Below are positions 63,454 to 64,000 of a stretch of 64,000 nt of DNA, one piece after another. The translations under genes and the position numbers were made by a program. The notes under the pieces are model-generated. The model was given only the letters and a program-made list of their open reading frames with translations. It had not been told where the DNA came from and did no database searches. Position 1 is the stretch's first letter. The number at the start of each line of letters is the position of its first letter. Source of the DNA: Breviolum minutum Mf 1.05b.01 (Eukaryota; Sar; Dinophyceae; Suessiales; Symbiodiniaceae); contig DF239242.1 in NCBI GenBank assembly GCA_000507305.1, forward strand, positions 2,685-66,684, given 5' to 3'.

Positions 63454-63649
63454 CTGAAAATAAAAGGTCTAGTAAATCAAATGGATGAGGGCTTTGGTGG
63501 CCAGCGGAGGCAAGCCCTATAGCATTCGGGATGTATCTCATGATTTCTGTTGAGTTGTTTTTCAAAGCAAAATTGCATTGCACCAGCCACAAGCAGCAAC
63601 TCTACACTTCTCATTGGGTGGTGATACTGTGTTCAAGCTATTGACGCCT

Positions 63650-63822
63650 CCGTGAACAGAGTTTGCGGCCGGAGGGGCGGAAAAGGCGCACTGTGACAGT
63701 GGCCACGTCGCCAACGACGATTTCAGCTTCATCGTCGGTGGCGATGGTCGCCTGCTCCGGAAAACCCAATGGAGTCAAAAGGGGTTGGAGATACAGATCG
63801 AAAGAGTTCTTCTTATTTTACA
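63650..63822 (-). CDS. Exon with Sec63-like (Brl-type) beta strand
   Basis: The minus strand encodes NSFDLYLQPLLTPLGFPEQA, TIATDDEAEIVVGDVATVTV and RLFRPSGRKLCSR. The motif DDEAEIVVGDVATVTVRLFR matches the start of the C-terminal beta domain of Sec63 and Brr2-type proteins, where an acidic stretch precedes GDVVTVxVxLxR. Sec63 works with the Sec61 channel in the ER membrane; the J domain and membrane segments would be in upstream exons beyond the window. GC content is clearly above the flanks. The exon ends are uncertain; a donor may lie near GGCCGCAAAC. The alternative, a Brr2-type helicase fragment, cannot be excluded. Confidence 0.4.
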
Positions 63823-64000
63823 TGGTCTACCATAGATGAAGTGCAAAATGCACGTCCATGACGTGTTTTCTACTACAATACATTCTGCAATATGCCTATA
63901 ACGAAAAAAAACATTTTTCCCTGTGAAGACGCAAGGACCGACTCACACAACTCAAAGTTGCAGTTGGAATTTGAAAATCTGACAAATCTATGTCCAACCG

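Overview
ORGANISM. The window looks like nuclear DNA of a dinoflagellate, probably of the Symbiodiniaceae/Suessiales type; this is inference. Reasons: sparse short exons in long AT-rich non-coding DNA; a GA-AG intron flanked by a direct repeat (54.8-55.3 kb); a 13-base match to the 3' end of the dinoflagellate trans-spliced leader (10756-10768), with weaker look-alikes ahead of two other one-exon genes; an ankyrin-repeat protein with a ubiquitin-like N-terminus and a DHYC-type palmitoyltransferase of kinds I associate with dinoflagellates; and many short inverted-repeat elements. Nearly all credible host coding sequence is on the minus strand, fitting the one-directional gene blocks known from these genomes.

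LAYOUT. 1-6.95 kb: right part of an AT-rich Polinton-like virus (PLV)/virophage-type element. It carries the end of a Ser/Pro-rich protein, a DUF5754-like protein, an rve-type integrase, a GIY-YIG endonuclease, a giant DNA polymerase-SF1 helicase fusion broken by one frameshift at an A8 run, and a small charged protein. All three minus-strand genes of the element begin directly beside a 9-10 bp inverted repeat. 7.6-9.2 kb: a one-exon 510-residue host-like protein ending in a CaaX box. 9.6-10.1 kb: a two-zinc-finger protein of viral flavour. 10.1-19.6 kb: scattered minus-strand exons, including a two-exon gene at 12.0-13.0 kb and a broken gene at 15.3-17.1 kb rebuilt by large palindromes. 19.6-20.8 kb: DHYC palmitoyltransferase. 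21-34 kb: gene-poor, with a MITE and simple repeats. 34.7-35.3 kb: a two-exon gene. 38-40 kb: exons suggesting a cyclic-nucleotide-binding protein, then a long GAT/ATC microsatellite. 40.4-41.1 kb: a CTTCCGCG motif cluster. 41-52 kb: isolated exons. 52.7-54.3 kb: 13-repeat ankyrin gene. 54.8-55.3 kb: RanBP2-type zinc-finger gene. 57-64 kb: isolated exons, a minisatellite and a Sec63-like exon.

HOW IT FITS TOGETHER. The element has its own integration and replication functions (integrase, polymerase-helicase, endonuclease) and looks recent, because most frames are open. No capsid gene is visible, but the left end lies outside the window. The three long one-exon host genes (510-residue protein, DHYC enzyme, ankyrin protein) are candidates for reinserted mRNA copies.

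ASSEMBLY CAUTION. There are five single-N positions (4847, 5559, 6354, 10251, 39754). Three are flanked by the same sequence on both sides (4668-5026, 5990-6723, 10049-10330), so these duplications are probably unmerged contig overlaps; one pair differs at about 8 of 179 bases, which implies two alleles or two element copies. Exon boundaries were read by eye from splice-like AG and GT/GA sites and codon phase.
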